A stretch of 46,287 bases of DNA, from the NCBI GenBank assembly GCA_002245135.1, contig NGBS01000044.1, positions 1 to 46,287 of the forward strand. The letters are read 5' to 3'. The stretch comes from Proteromonas lacertae. Lineage: Eukaryota; Sar; Bigyra; Opalinata; Proteromonadidae. Below are positions 1 to 9,702 of the stretch, piece after piece. Within the stretch, counting starts at the first letter, position 1. Each line of letters begins with the position of its first letter. The notes beneath the pieces are model-generated. The model saw nothing but the letters and a program-made list of their open reading frames with translations, was not told where the DNA came from and searched no databases. The position numbers and the translations under genes are program-made.

Positions 1-2297
1 TTTTCGTATAATTCCATTAACCATGTTGATTTAATATTCATTTCTTCTTCTTTTTCTTCTTCTTCTCTAGATTCTATTGATTCATTAAGTCTATATGGTT
101 TATTATCAAATGGATAAGTTGGTAATTCAATAAATTCACCTCCTTCATATATATTTCTCCAATTAATATTCACACCTCTTTGATATAATGTGGAGATAAT
201 ATTCAAAATACACTCATCATCTGATTTTACGCTTAACACATTTTCAGAAGAAGATAAACCAAAGTTTAGAATAAGATTACACTCTTGAGTGTTTTGTATA
301 ATATATCGATTTGTTCTGCTTTAATTTCATTTTTGTTACTGACTTTTGAAATAGCAGAATCAAATGGAATAATAGATAATGATTGAATATCTAAATAAGG
401 ATATTTTAGGTGTAGAATAGTTAAGTGGAGTTGAATGATATAAGTAATTAAAAGCATCTTGAATAGTTATAATATCAGAAATACAACCAGCAGATAATAT
501 ACCAACTCCATTTCCACCTACACACAGAGGTTCAATACCAACTGATAAAAATAATTTTGATAATGAATACTGAATAGATAAAACCAAAGATTGATATGTA
601 TATCATCACCTGGGTTTTGAATGTGATCATATAATGATTTTGATGTTAATTGTTGAAATATTACATTGCATTCATCAAACGACTTCTTAAAATTGGAGTA
701 TTTACATAGATCAGATTGTTTTCTGAATGTCGAAACAGTAATCAAAGAAAAATCCATAATGTGTTGGTAATACTACTACATCTTGTTGTTTATCAGTCTC
801 ATTCTTCCATTTATCTAATTGAGAGAGTAATTCATCAATTGAATTAACATTGAAACTAATTCTTGAAGTACATTCATATCTTCCTGTATTAATAGCTTTA
901 GCAAGATTATATATTTCAATTGAATTCTTTTTTTCTTCTACAACAGTATGTAATTGATCAACAACTTCATTCAAATGTTGTTTAGTTGGGTGATGATAAT
1001 GTTATTAAACAGGATGAATAAGAAGGAATAGATTTGGTTTGGTTTATTATATTCTTTTAATATCACAGATACATTATTACCACTCATACCAAATCCATTT
1101 ACTAAAGCATAACGAATATTATTATTATTATTGTCCCAATTACATATTTGTTTTGGTATAACAATGCCTTTTCCTTCATCATAACCTAACTCTGGATTAA
1201 TAGTATTTAAATTCACAGTACCTGGAATTTGTTTATTATGTAATGCTAATATAGTTTTAATTACACCTGCAATACCAGCAGCAGCTTCTAAATGTCCAAT
1301 ATTACCTTTAACAGATCCAATCATTAATTTCTCATTATGTTCAGCAAAAACACTACAATTGAATTAGCTTCAGTTTTATCACCCACAGATGTCCCAGTTC
1401 CATGAGCTTCAACGTAACTAATATCAGTTGATTTAATACCAGCCATTTGTAATGCTTTTTTCATCACATCTTGTTGTGCGCTTGTACTTGGTGATGTTAA
1501 TGTCTCAGAATGACCATCTTGAGTTACAGAACTACTTTCTATTGTACACCATATATTATCACCATCTCTTTCAGCATCTTCTAAACGTTTTAATATCACA
1601 AAACCACATCCTTCACTTCTTACATAACCATTAGCAGATATATCGAATGGTTTGCATTTTCCATCTGGTGATAACATTCCAGCTTTTGAATATCCAATTG
1701 TTTTTTCAGGCCGAGAGGATTAAATTGATTCCACCAGTTATTGCCATGTTACATTCACTTAATTTTCAAACTTTGACAGGCTAAATGCAATGCAGTCATT
1801 GAAGAAGATTGAGCTGTATCTATTGACATTGAAGGACCTTCTAAACCGAGAAAATATGATATTCTACCAGATGCAACACCAGCAGCATTTCCTGTCCCGA
1901 AGAAAGCGCTAGATGCATTTGATTGATTTGCATATTCTGAACCACTAATTCCCAAAAATACTCCTGTATTACTACCTTGCAATAACGATGGTTGCTGATG
2001 TGCATTTTCAAGAGCTTCTACACATGTTTCTAATGCAATTCGTTGTTGAGGATCCATTAATTGTGCTTCTCTTGGCGCAATTCCAAAAAACTCTGTATCA
2101 AATTCATCATAATTAGAGATAAAACCTCCCTGATCTGACACAATTTTTCTATTCTTAATTAATTCATTCACATCAAATCTAGAATCAGGTACACGAGAGA
2201 TAGTGCTCTTCGAACTAGCCAGTACATCCCAATAGGAACCAGGATTATCCGCTCCTGGAAACCTACACGCAATACCAATGACAGCAATGGATTGCAT
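1..2297 (-). CDS. Type I polyketide syn­thase, N-terminal KS(Q)-AT region, frame-broken, runs off window start
   Basis: Builds polyketide chains by Claisen condensation. The protein starts at once with a ketosynthase (MQSIAVIGIACRFPGA) with no leader. The KS motifs HGTGT (about 1400) and NIGHLEAAAG (about 1280) are intact, but the active-site motif reads DTAQSSS instead of DTACSSS (about 1815). Cys-to-Gln is the signature of KS(Q) decarboxylating loading domains. A linker and acyltransferase fold follow (about 130-760). The AT nucleophile motif GHSxG is replaced by GGNGVG, so the Ser is missing. The AT end block (ELPTYPFDNKPYRL) lies near 100-130, and the rest is outside the window. The frame changes about seven times by single bases (near 1768, 1735, 1355, 1040, 990, 755 and 600-290), mostly one extra base. 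It is either a decaying gene or one carrying sequencing errors. Family call is sure; functional status is not. Confidence 0.85.
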
Positions 2298-2314
2298 TTT
2301 TAAAATACGTAGAA

Positions 2315-2527
2315 TTATTTTTGATGACGTTTATACATTTTATTAATAGTGTGTTGTTGCATTTCTTCTTTTTTCAGCTTAAACCCATCGAGAAACCCAT
2401 TATTATGATAGAACTGTAATATATTGCTGATACAGGAGCTTTTCACACCATTTTTCAAAATTTTGAAATATAAATCAATCTATTCTTCATTTATAAATTA
2501 AGAAAAAACTTCTCTACTCAATGACAT
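2315..2527 (-). CDS. 60-residue hypothetical protein, two exons
   Basis: Not recognised. Exon 1 is MSLSRE; a 30-nt intron (GTTTTTTC...GAATAG, 2480-2509) leads into an open exon ending HTINKMYKRHQK and TAA. The splice keeps frame and gives exactly 61 codons. The protein is basic, mostly helical, with a possible amphipathic stretch IDLYFKILKNGV and no signal peptide or zinc motif. The stop lies only 17 bp before the polyketide synthase ATG on the same strand, so the two could share a transcript, or this could be a 5' exon of that gene after a frame break. The 5' splice site GTTTTT is unlike the usual GTAT of this genome, which lowers confidence. Confidence 0.4.
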
Positions 2528-2867
2528 GCCTGTGGAAGGTATTCAATGTGATATATAAAATAATGGCACTACAAAATGAATATGGTTGGAATAAAACTAT
2601 GACTAAGTTATATTATTTTTTTATACTTAATATAATATGAAATTCGATACTAAAGTACAATCTTCAAAAACAAGCGATTTGAGGATGTTATATAACATTT
2701 ATGACAATTTAGAACATCAGTAATAAACCTAATTCTTTTTTTCTATGAAATCTCTTCTTCTTTTCTCTTCTAATCACTCTTAAAAGGATTTGGCGCGAAG
2801 TAAAGTGATTTAAACACGACTTCGGTTCGACCCTTTCAAGCTTTTTCTTTTTCAATTTTTTTGAAAA
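2528..2867. other. Divergent spacer between the 60-aa gene and COG5
   Basis: A 340-bp non-coding spacer. It holds an E2F-type site at 2789-2799 and a T-rich tract just before the COG5 ATG. No open frame with plausible introns, tRNA or repeat was seen. Confidence 0.6.
2789..2799. promoter_or_regulatory. E2F-type site TTTGGCGCGAA
   Basis: TTTGGCGCGAA is a full match to the E2F/DP consensus (TTTSSCGC and its reverse) in a region that otherwise has almost no CG steps. It lies 69 bp before the COG5 start and 262 bp before the 60-residue gene on the other strand. Its reverse complement is the same core as the site at 27063. Binding is inferred from the motif alone. Confidence 0.45.
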
Positions 2868-4102
2868 ATGGCTGATATCTTATCAGAAATAAGACAGGAC
2901 TGTATGTATTCAACATTTATTATTTTTTAGCAACTTTTTCTTCGATTCTAAGCGATGGTTTCGATGAGACTGAGTTTGCTAGTAGATTTGTTGGAAATAA
3001 TGCAGCAAAAAATATAGCAGTAACAAATGTGAATAGTTGTATTAAAAGATTGACTGATCATATTTATTCTGTTGAAAAATCTATTGGAACTATGGTTACT
3101 GAGAATCAAACCATTCTCTTGAATACTGTGACTGATACAATAAAATTTAAACGTGAGATAGAACCATTAATAACAGAACTAACTAATTTAAAAGCAAAAA
3201 CCTCACAAATTAAAGGCTTAATTACAAAACCATTGAATGATATGAGAAATTACGTGTTACAATTAGAGCGTATGCAACTAACAGCCAAAATACTCCGTCG
3301 TGTCAAATCAATTCTTGTCTCTCTGAAGAAATTACAAGGAATGGATATGAATTCATTAAACGGTAGAGATTTACTAAAAGCTAGTGTAACAATCCATGAT
3401 ATAGAATACTGTCTAAAAGAAGACGATATGAGTGGTATTCCAGTAGTGGAAAATCAATTACCATATGTTGTTCAATTCTCCAGTCAAATTAGAAAATCAG
3501 CAATGGATTCATTTCAATCAGGATTAAGTGAATTAAATAACACCAATATATCAATAGCTATACAAGTATTTTACAATTTGAACTGTCTACCAGCAAGAGT
3601 AAATGACGCAATTACATGGTCAGTTCAATCTGTATTAAAATCAATACAGCAAGTGATTATATTAAATAATACTAGAAATCCATCACCACAAACATTATGG
3701 GATAGAATACAAGAATGGTCTGAAGTATTTCATTCCAGTTGTTTACAGATGTGGACATTAGAAAGAGTATTATCAAAGAAAAGAGAACCAAACACTAGAC
3801 AAACCTATGCTGAATTGTTAAAGAAGGAAGGATTAGTAGGAATAACAGATACTTTCACTTTGTTAGTTGGTAATGCTATTAATAATGAGTTTGTTAGTTG
3901 TCCACCTAAATCTTTTGTTTATAATCATTTGGTTAATGAATATAAACGATTAGCTGAGATTATTGATAATATATATAATAGATTATCAACTTCAACTAAA
4001 ACTGTAGGTATGCAACAAGGTATTAGTTCTAAATGGAATAAAGCTAACTTTTTGAAAGGTTTTGAAGAATTTGAAATTGCTTTTTCAAGAAATAAATCAT
4101 AA
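2868..4102 (+). CDS. COG5: Conserved oligomeric Golgi complex subunit 5, short form
   Basis: Part of lobe B of the COG tether, which captures intra-Golgi retrograde vesicles. The protein has 401 residues after removal of one 29-nt intron (GTATGTATTC...TTTTTAG) behind MADILSEIRQD. Conserved N-terminal blocks follow the order seen in human and yeast COG5: helical QLERMQLTAKILRRVKSIL, then GIPVVENQLPYV, then IAIQVFYNLNCLPARV, then LERVLSKKREPNTRQ. The frame is clean. The family is usually about 750-850 residues; here the stop falls after the equivalent of the first half, and nothing downstream resembles the C-terminal half. It could be a natural short form or a split gene. The start is the first ATG in frame, preceded by a T/A-rich leader. 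Confidence 0.88.
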
Positions 4103-4131
4103 ATTAATTTATTATTATTGTTTTTTTTTAA

Positions 4132-4254
4132 TTATAGATTGGAAAATATTCGATTAGGTTTGGGAGTATTAGATCTAATATATTTTGTTAAAACATTCTT
4201 ATTCTTTGCATATTTCGATTTATAAAGTGCATAAACATCTTCACTATTTTGCAT
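4132..4254 (-). pseudogene. 40-codon relic or mini-gene of the BTB family, with family promoter
   Basis: A complete ATG-to-TAA frame. Residues EDVYALYK and SKYAKNKNVLTKYI match the C-terminal part of the neighbouring BTB proteins (EDIDVLYK; SKYVRNKKTLTNYI), but the whole BTB-BACK part and the 17 or so residues between these two blocks are missing. The ATG and its upstream DNA align base by base with the BTB promoter: CATATTTTA, CAAATAT/CAAATATA, ACATGAAA then GACTATATTT, at the same distance within one base. This is a family member cut down by deletion that kept promoter, start and tail. It could be a dead relic or a 40-residue product. It was too short to be called by usual length limits. 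Confidence 0.6.
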
Positions 4255-4276
4255 ATTTTAATATCAAATATAACAT

Positions 4277-4290
4277 GAAAGACTATATTT
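4277..4290 (+). promoter_or_regulatory. Degenerate copy of the GAAACGACTATATTT element
   Basis: GAAAGACTATATTT lies 23 bp upstream of the mini-gene ATG. It differs from the element at 6049 and 16502 by loss of one C and small changes to the T run. Confidence 0.5.
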
Positions 4291-4429
4291 ATAGAATTAT
4301 TCATTCTTTACATTTTTGCAAGAAGTGATGTTTTTGTTTTTGTTTATTTATTTTATGGAATATAAATAAACTACAAACATATTCGTAATTATAGTATCAA
4401 AACTATATATGATTAAAATAGAATTAGGA

Positions 4430-6025
4430 TTAGGAATATACACCTAAACCCATTCTTTTAGATAACTTAGTTTTCTTTTTCTTCTTGTCAGACACTTCAT
4501 TCACTTCTTCCATCTTTATCATCCCATTTTCTGTATATTGGGTAATATAATTTGTTAATGTTTTTTTATTTCTTACATATTTAGAGCTTAAAAGTTGAAG
4601 AAGTATTTCAATCCCATTCATTTTATATAAAACATCAATATCTTCATTTGTATGAGTAAAATATGAATATAATTCCATAATTCGATTATTATTTTCACAA
4701 AAATTTCTACAGAATAATACTTGTTTCAAAATCTTTATTTTATCCTCAAGAGTAAATTTTTCATATAATCGTATTTTGATTTTCTTTGATAATTTGTATA
4801 TCACCAGTATTTCTATTGCACTTTTTGTTCTTTTTACTTCTTCTAATAACATACTTGACAAATCAAGATGAATAATCTGTCTAATGTTACTTTCATCATC
4901 ATCTATAAGACATAACATAATTATTAAAAAATACAAAAAATATCAATATTATTTCTTCTATACTCTGAATTATTCTTACTTTCATAAATATCTAATTTCA
5001 ATTCTATTGATGGTTCTTCATTTATTATATCAATTCTATTAGTTTTTTCTTCTTCATTTTCAGGAGTAAATCCTATATTATCTTCTTCAACAATCTCATC
5101 ATCTTTCATTAAACTCAATTCTCGAATACCTCTTCGAATTATTCGATTAAGAATGTCATTTCCTGTTTTAGGTTCTTCTATTATAAATCATATAATATAA
5201 ATAATATACCACTATATATTCGATTTTTAATTTCATTTTCATTTTTTCTTTTATACATCATATTCAGATCGATCAGTTCCATATCATCAGGATTTATATC
5301 ACCAATGTTGATCTCTTTCCAGTTCAATAATTTCATTGTTTCATCATATTCATTCTTTTCTTTTGATTGACTTATTTCATTATTTCGTCTCTTTTCATTA
5401 TGATTCTTATAATGATTTAATATCTTATCCAACAAATATTTCTCATTTGGAACTAGTAAATTATCAATAGAGATTATGAATTTTAAATCATTAATCAATA
5501 GTGATTTTAATATCATTTCATCATTTAAGATTTCACAACAGTTGATTTGAATGAAATCTTTTAATGACAATTCTATATCATCCATATAGTTCTTTGGAAT
5601 TAAATATAGCATATTCAGTATATTTATTACTAAATTCTTACTCGGATGAGTTTTTATATATCTCAGACAAATATTCATCATTTTTTGTTCATCTAAACAA
5701 ATACAACACTTTAATAACTCACATACATTCTCTTCATCAATTTCTATTGTTCCATATCCATAATAACATGATAATAACAAGAAAGCTCTTTTAGTTATTT
5801 GATCAGGAAGTGTAATTTTCGATTCAGCTTTTGGATCTTGAATTATTCTTCTTAACCTCTCATTAGAATGACACATGAACAAGGAAATAGATGGAATTTC
5901 TTCTTTTTCAGCGATAAAGACTAGATCAGAATATCCATCCTTTATCATTGTTTCAATTATTCTATCGTGCAACAAAATAAATAATAATCATACCCATATT
6001 CTCCACAACCTTTTGTAACCTTCAT
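4430..6025 (-). CDS. BTB-BACK domain protein, copy 1
   Basis: Probably a protein-interaction adaptor (BTB/BACK proteins often serve cullin-3 ligases; role here inferred). 499 residues, four exons; all three introns are exactly 32 nt and keep frame. Exon 1 is MKVTKGCGEYG. A BTB fold follows (YSDLVFIAEKEEIPSISLFM, then ITKRAFLLLSCYYGYGTIEI), then a helical BACK-like region to about residue 230. Next comes an acidic linker with many Glu, then a C-terminal helical domain (IRQIIHLDLSSMLLEEV, KLSKKIKIRLYEK) that I do not recognise. From the promoter to the start of the linker it is almost identical to copy 2; the linker is unrelated and the C-terminal domain diverged. The start is fixed by the splice and by the shared promoter 23 bp upstream. 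Confidence 0.75.
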
Positions 6026-6048
6026 ATTTTACTTTCAAATATTACATG

Positions 6049-6064
6049 AAACGACTATATTTTT
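6049..6064 (+). promoter_or_regulatory. Shared 16-bp promoter element AAACGACTATATTTTT, BTB copy 1
   Basis: An exact copy of a 16-mer also found at 12064, 14837 and 16502, always 23-37 bp upstream of a minus-strand start codon. It ends 40 bp and begins 24 bp from the ATG at 6025. A very short 5' leader is implied if it acts as core promoter. Confidence 0.6.
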
Positions 6065-6173
6065 GTATTTAAGATTATTCATCAGCAAGTTGAGAAAAGA
6101 AGGTAACAGTATGATAAATCTACTCATTTTTATTAATCCTTTTTATTTATTAAAATTCACACAAAAATATAAA

Positions 6174-7172
6174 CTAAAAGATTAATGTATTTAAAACAAT
6201 CTCTTTATAGATTTGAAAATAAATTTGAAGTATTACTTTATTTATTGGATTATTTTCTATGCCATTTATTAACATTTTAATGTATTTACTCATCTCACAC
6301 AACAATATCAATGTTCTTTTATATATACAAAAGTATTGATGTATGATGTTATTCTCATTTGAAAAGAGAGATAACAATATTGAATTATTCTTATTATCAT
6401 CAACTATATAATATATATATATATATACATATATATACATGCAAAATATGTTAAAAGGTAGAAACAATTCTTCTTCAATTCATTAAAATCATTTAATTCT
6501 ATTATAAAATCTTTCATTTCATTATACTATATATTAACAACATTAATAAGAGTAATAATATATACAAATAATGGTAAAGTATCATTTTGATACAATATAG
6601 TTAGTGTCTAGTAATGATAATGAATATATATTAGAAATATAGAAATACATTTATTAATTCATTAACATTTGATTGAGATAATCTATTATTAGATTCTAGT
6701 TTCTGTGGATATTGACATGACAATAATGCTGTTATTTCATCAATTTGATTTTTATTTTCTATTAACATATTAACAGACATATTAGATTGAAGTGTAGCTA
6801 AAACTACTTGTTTAGATTTTAAATATTCCTTTTGATTTATTCTACATTGAATATTATTCTATGCATTTCATAATTTTAAATCATAATACAATTATTTCTG
6901 GATTTATTGGATATATTGGGGGAATATTTAACTGTTTTCTCAAATTTTCATCTTGAACATTTGAAAATCCGCATATTCTGCAAACATTAAATGAATCAGC
7001 AAGTATTACAACAAAAGAATGGCATATATAGCAAGGGAACAAGTTATTCTTACATAAAGGACTATATTATAAATAATTAGTTTCAATACCATGAATAGGT
7101 TACAATCTGATTAGTTTTATCCTCTATTAATGAATCATTAATCTCATTCTCACAAGAAGGACAAATTACCAT
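6174..7172 (-). CDS. CxxC zinc-binding protein with helical C-terminus
   Basis: Not recognised as a family. 274 residues from six exons with introns of 28, 31, 41, 39 and 35 nt; every junction keeps frame and the total is an exact number of codons. The N-terminus carries four CxxC pairs: CPSC (residue 4), CPLC, CYIC and CRIC within about 65 residues, enough for two zinc sites of ribbon or treble-clef type. The first splice joins TG and T to make the Cys of CPLC, which supports it. The remaining 200 residues are helical (LNDFNELKKNC, IIHQYFCIYKRTLILLCEM) with no membrane segment. One intron is a (TA)n run. It might be a RING or zinc-ribbon adaptor; no catalytic motif was seen. Confidence 0.6.
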
Positions 7173-7264
7173 ACTGACTTATGTAATGTCATAGTTACCA
7201 AAAAACAAAAAATATAAAAATTACATCATTTCCACTGATTTATTTTTTATTAATTAGTTATATT

Positions 7265-8385
7265 TTAAATCCATGCAGGACGATGACCATATTCTTTATG
7301 TTGAATAAGTCTTCCATACATAATACTCATTTGTTCAAGGAATACAAATGTAAGAATTGTATGTGGACCAACTCTGAGAAAATAAGGCATAAAACCTTTC
7401 CAAAATCCTAATACACCTTCATTCTTGAGTAAAGTAACAGCACAATCAATTGGTCCTTTATATTGTCCTGGTTTCATTGTCTGTAAACGTGTCTTAACTG
7501 TATCAAGTGGTAATGACACAGCTGATGATATAAAACCAGCTGAAAGTGAAGCCATACCGTGTAAAAGTAAACAATCACTATTAATTGATTAATAATAATA
7601 TATATAATATATATAAATATTATATTATATACTGTTTGAATAATCGTAATTTCTTCCAAAAGAATTGTTTTGATTGACTATACATACCTAATTGTGCAGC
7701 ATTGTGAACCATCGAACGTACAACTGTGGAACTTAAACCAGCAAATAATGTCTTGAATCCTTCTTCACGAATTATACGGACTAAAGCAGATATAGCATTT
7801 TTATAGTTTCTTCTTTGTTCTGGTGGTAAACGACCATCAGCAGACATACGAATTAACACCACTTCTCCTGGATTACCAACAAATGCACCTACTGCACCTG
7901 CAACTGTACCAACTGTTAATCGATCAAATATATTCATATGTTTACCTTTAGCATTCTTCCTTTCTCTTTGTACTGCATATAAACTGTTGTATCTATACAA
8001 ATGCATATAAATAGAATCATATATACACTCCCAATCGGGTTGTGGCATAAAGAATTTGTCTTAAAATACCACCGGTAAGACTATATATTAAAATTATATT
8101 CATTATAAAAAATACCCTCGATATAATCCTTGTCTACCTTCTTCCTTTGCGATCTTAGATAGTAGCTGAAACGAGCCTATTTTCTTGTTTCCTTTACCTC
8201 CCTCATTTCTATTTTATATCATTAAGATAAATTATACATCAATTGCATACGAGTTTTGCAAAGATCAAGAGGATGGACAATCAAAGTTGCCATACATCCA
8301 GCAAGTCCACCAAATATAAACTTTGTCTATAACAAAATTAAAAAAGCAATAATACCCAGGTCGGGGTTTCAGAAACAGAAGACAT
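7265..8385 (-). CDS. Mitochondrial carrier, 2-oxoglutarate/malate (SLC25A11) type
   Basis: Exchanges dicarboxylates across the inner mitochondrial membrane; the substrate is inferred from similarity. 312 residues, six exons, introns 29, 29, 35, 34 and 55 nt, frame exact. Three carrier repeats show the signature PxDxxK: PLDLCKTRMQ (residue about 28), PGEVVLIRM in repeat 2 and PLDTVKTRLQ in repeat 3. The repeat-2 form and the block MSADGRLPPEQRRNYKN match the animal oxoglutarate carrier closely (MTADGRLPADQRRGYKN), as does GPHTILTFVFLEQM near the end. Related dicarboxylate and uncoupling carriers share some of this, but the oxoglutarate type fits best. Start MSSVSETPTW is the first ATG and precedes a 29-nt intron. 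Confidence 0.88.
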
Positions 8386-8670
8386 CGTCAAAGAATGATT
8401 AAGATTTGTTGTTTAGGCTCGTTTAGTTTGAGTGTGTTTATTTCTATTTGTAAAGTTTGTAGAGATTTAAGTTTCGTATTTCTAATTACTATTCATAATA
8501 ACACATGCAATTATTAGATTGCTTAACACAACCATTTATATTACATAAATCTTGTCAACAATAGAAAACAACACAGCAGCTATATATATACAGATGTATA
8601 TAAATGTATATTATATTCATAACAAACTATCTGTTAAATTATATGTGTTTGAAAAAGACTGGAATTAAAA

Positions 8671-9338
8671 TTAAGTTCGAATTTCTTGTGAAGCAGTATC
8701 ACTAACATAAGAAGACCAAAATCGCTCAGATAAAGGTTTTGATTTCATATTCTTCTGTAGTTTTAAACATTGATGCATTAAAATAGGATTCTTTTTACAC
8801 AGCACTTTAAATTCATCCATCGATATTACATTATCCTGATTCTCATCATATTCCTTCAATAATTCCATATTCTTATCTTCATTTGAATCTGGTGCTAAAG
8901 TGAAAGCTACTTGCTGAAATTCTATTGGATCCAGTGTTCCATTACTATCTCTATCATACATTTGAAAAACCACTATTTCATATATTAAAGGAATTAGAAA
9001 TACATTTTTGCATATCTTCATAAGACATTACTATAACATTAATACAAAAAAAAAGGTAGTCACAAAAACAAAAATTTGTGTCTATATCATAATTAAGTGA
9101 AGTTATTAACTCCTATTTAATAAATAAACAACAATAAAAACATACTTCTGTATAAACACTTGGTAGTATATCATAATATGATAATATTTGTCTATAGTCA
9201 ATGTAACCATCATAATTTGTATCAATTTCTAAAAAGGATTCATAATACAACTCCAGTTGACCTTGAGTTACTATTTTATATATTAAAAAAATGTTTATAT
9301 ACATTGATATTTTGTAATATACTGTCCTGCATGACCAT
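8671..9338 (-). CDS. EF-hand calcium-binding protein
   Basis: A calcium sensor of about 172 residues from five exons (introns 52, 33, 33 and 31 nt). Four helix-loop-helix units can be read. Loop 1 DTNYDGYIDYRQ lacks the usual final Glu. Loop 2 (DIDTNFCFLMSY) is degenerate and unlikely to bind. Loop 3 DRDSNGTLDPIE and loop 4 DENQDNVISMDE are canonical with 12th-position Glu. The spacing resembles calcineurin B or calmodulin-like proteins, but the C-terminal tail of about 50 residues is its own. The third intron (GTGACTACC start) is the least certain junction; it is the choice that joins both halves in frame. No partner gene is suggested by the neighbours. Confidence 0.7.
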
Positions 9339-9406
9339 TCAATGAAAATGAAGTGTATTTTATTGGTTTATAAGGAATACAACAAGAATACTATAGATTA
9401 TAACAT

Positions 9407-9597
9407 CTAAGTTGGATATACACATCCTGTTTTTCTCTTCTTATATTGTTTCCTAATATCTAACTCGTTGCTGCAATGCATATGCTGATTACCATGAGTT
9501 TTAAACCGAATAAGTTGACCATTGCTAACTTGAGCTGTTGATAAAGGAACTACTTCTAACATCGAATTCAATAAGGAAATATACTTTTAGCATCCAT
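9407..9597 (-). CDS. 53-residue basic hypothetical protein, two exons
   Basis: Not recognised. MDAK plus a split codon, then a 29-nt intron (GTATATTTCC...GATGTTAG) and an open exon to TAG, 54 codons in all. The protein is rich in Lys, Arg, His and Cys, with QLIRFKTHGNQHMHC and RKQYKKRKTGC as notable stretches. Two Cys and three His could bind a metal, though the spacing matches no motif I know. Intron form and frame fit the genome's style, and the codon choice looks like coding DNA. It lies in the 360-bp gap between the EF-hand and methyltransferase genes, all on the same strand. Confidence 0.45.
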
Positions 9598-9702
9598 CAA
9601 TCGCAGAAAAAGTGTATTTTTAAAATAACGATTATGTTTTTCGTTAACCCAATTCTTAAAATATGAAAATGTATTACAACAAACACATTTCTAATGTTTT
9701 TA

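Noticed and set aside
2791-2834. A-box-like TGGCGCGAAGT and B-box-like GGTTCGACCC, as in a tRNA or polymerase III gene
   Set aside because: No acceptor, D or anticodon stems can be paired around them and the B box is imperfect; the first half is better explained as an E2F site.
6404-6438. (TA)n runs at 6404, 11140 and 12425 as origins or DNA-unwinding elements
   Set aside because: Each lies exactly inside an intron bounded by GT and AG; simple repeats are common in introns of such A/T-rich DNA.
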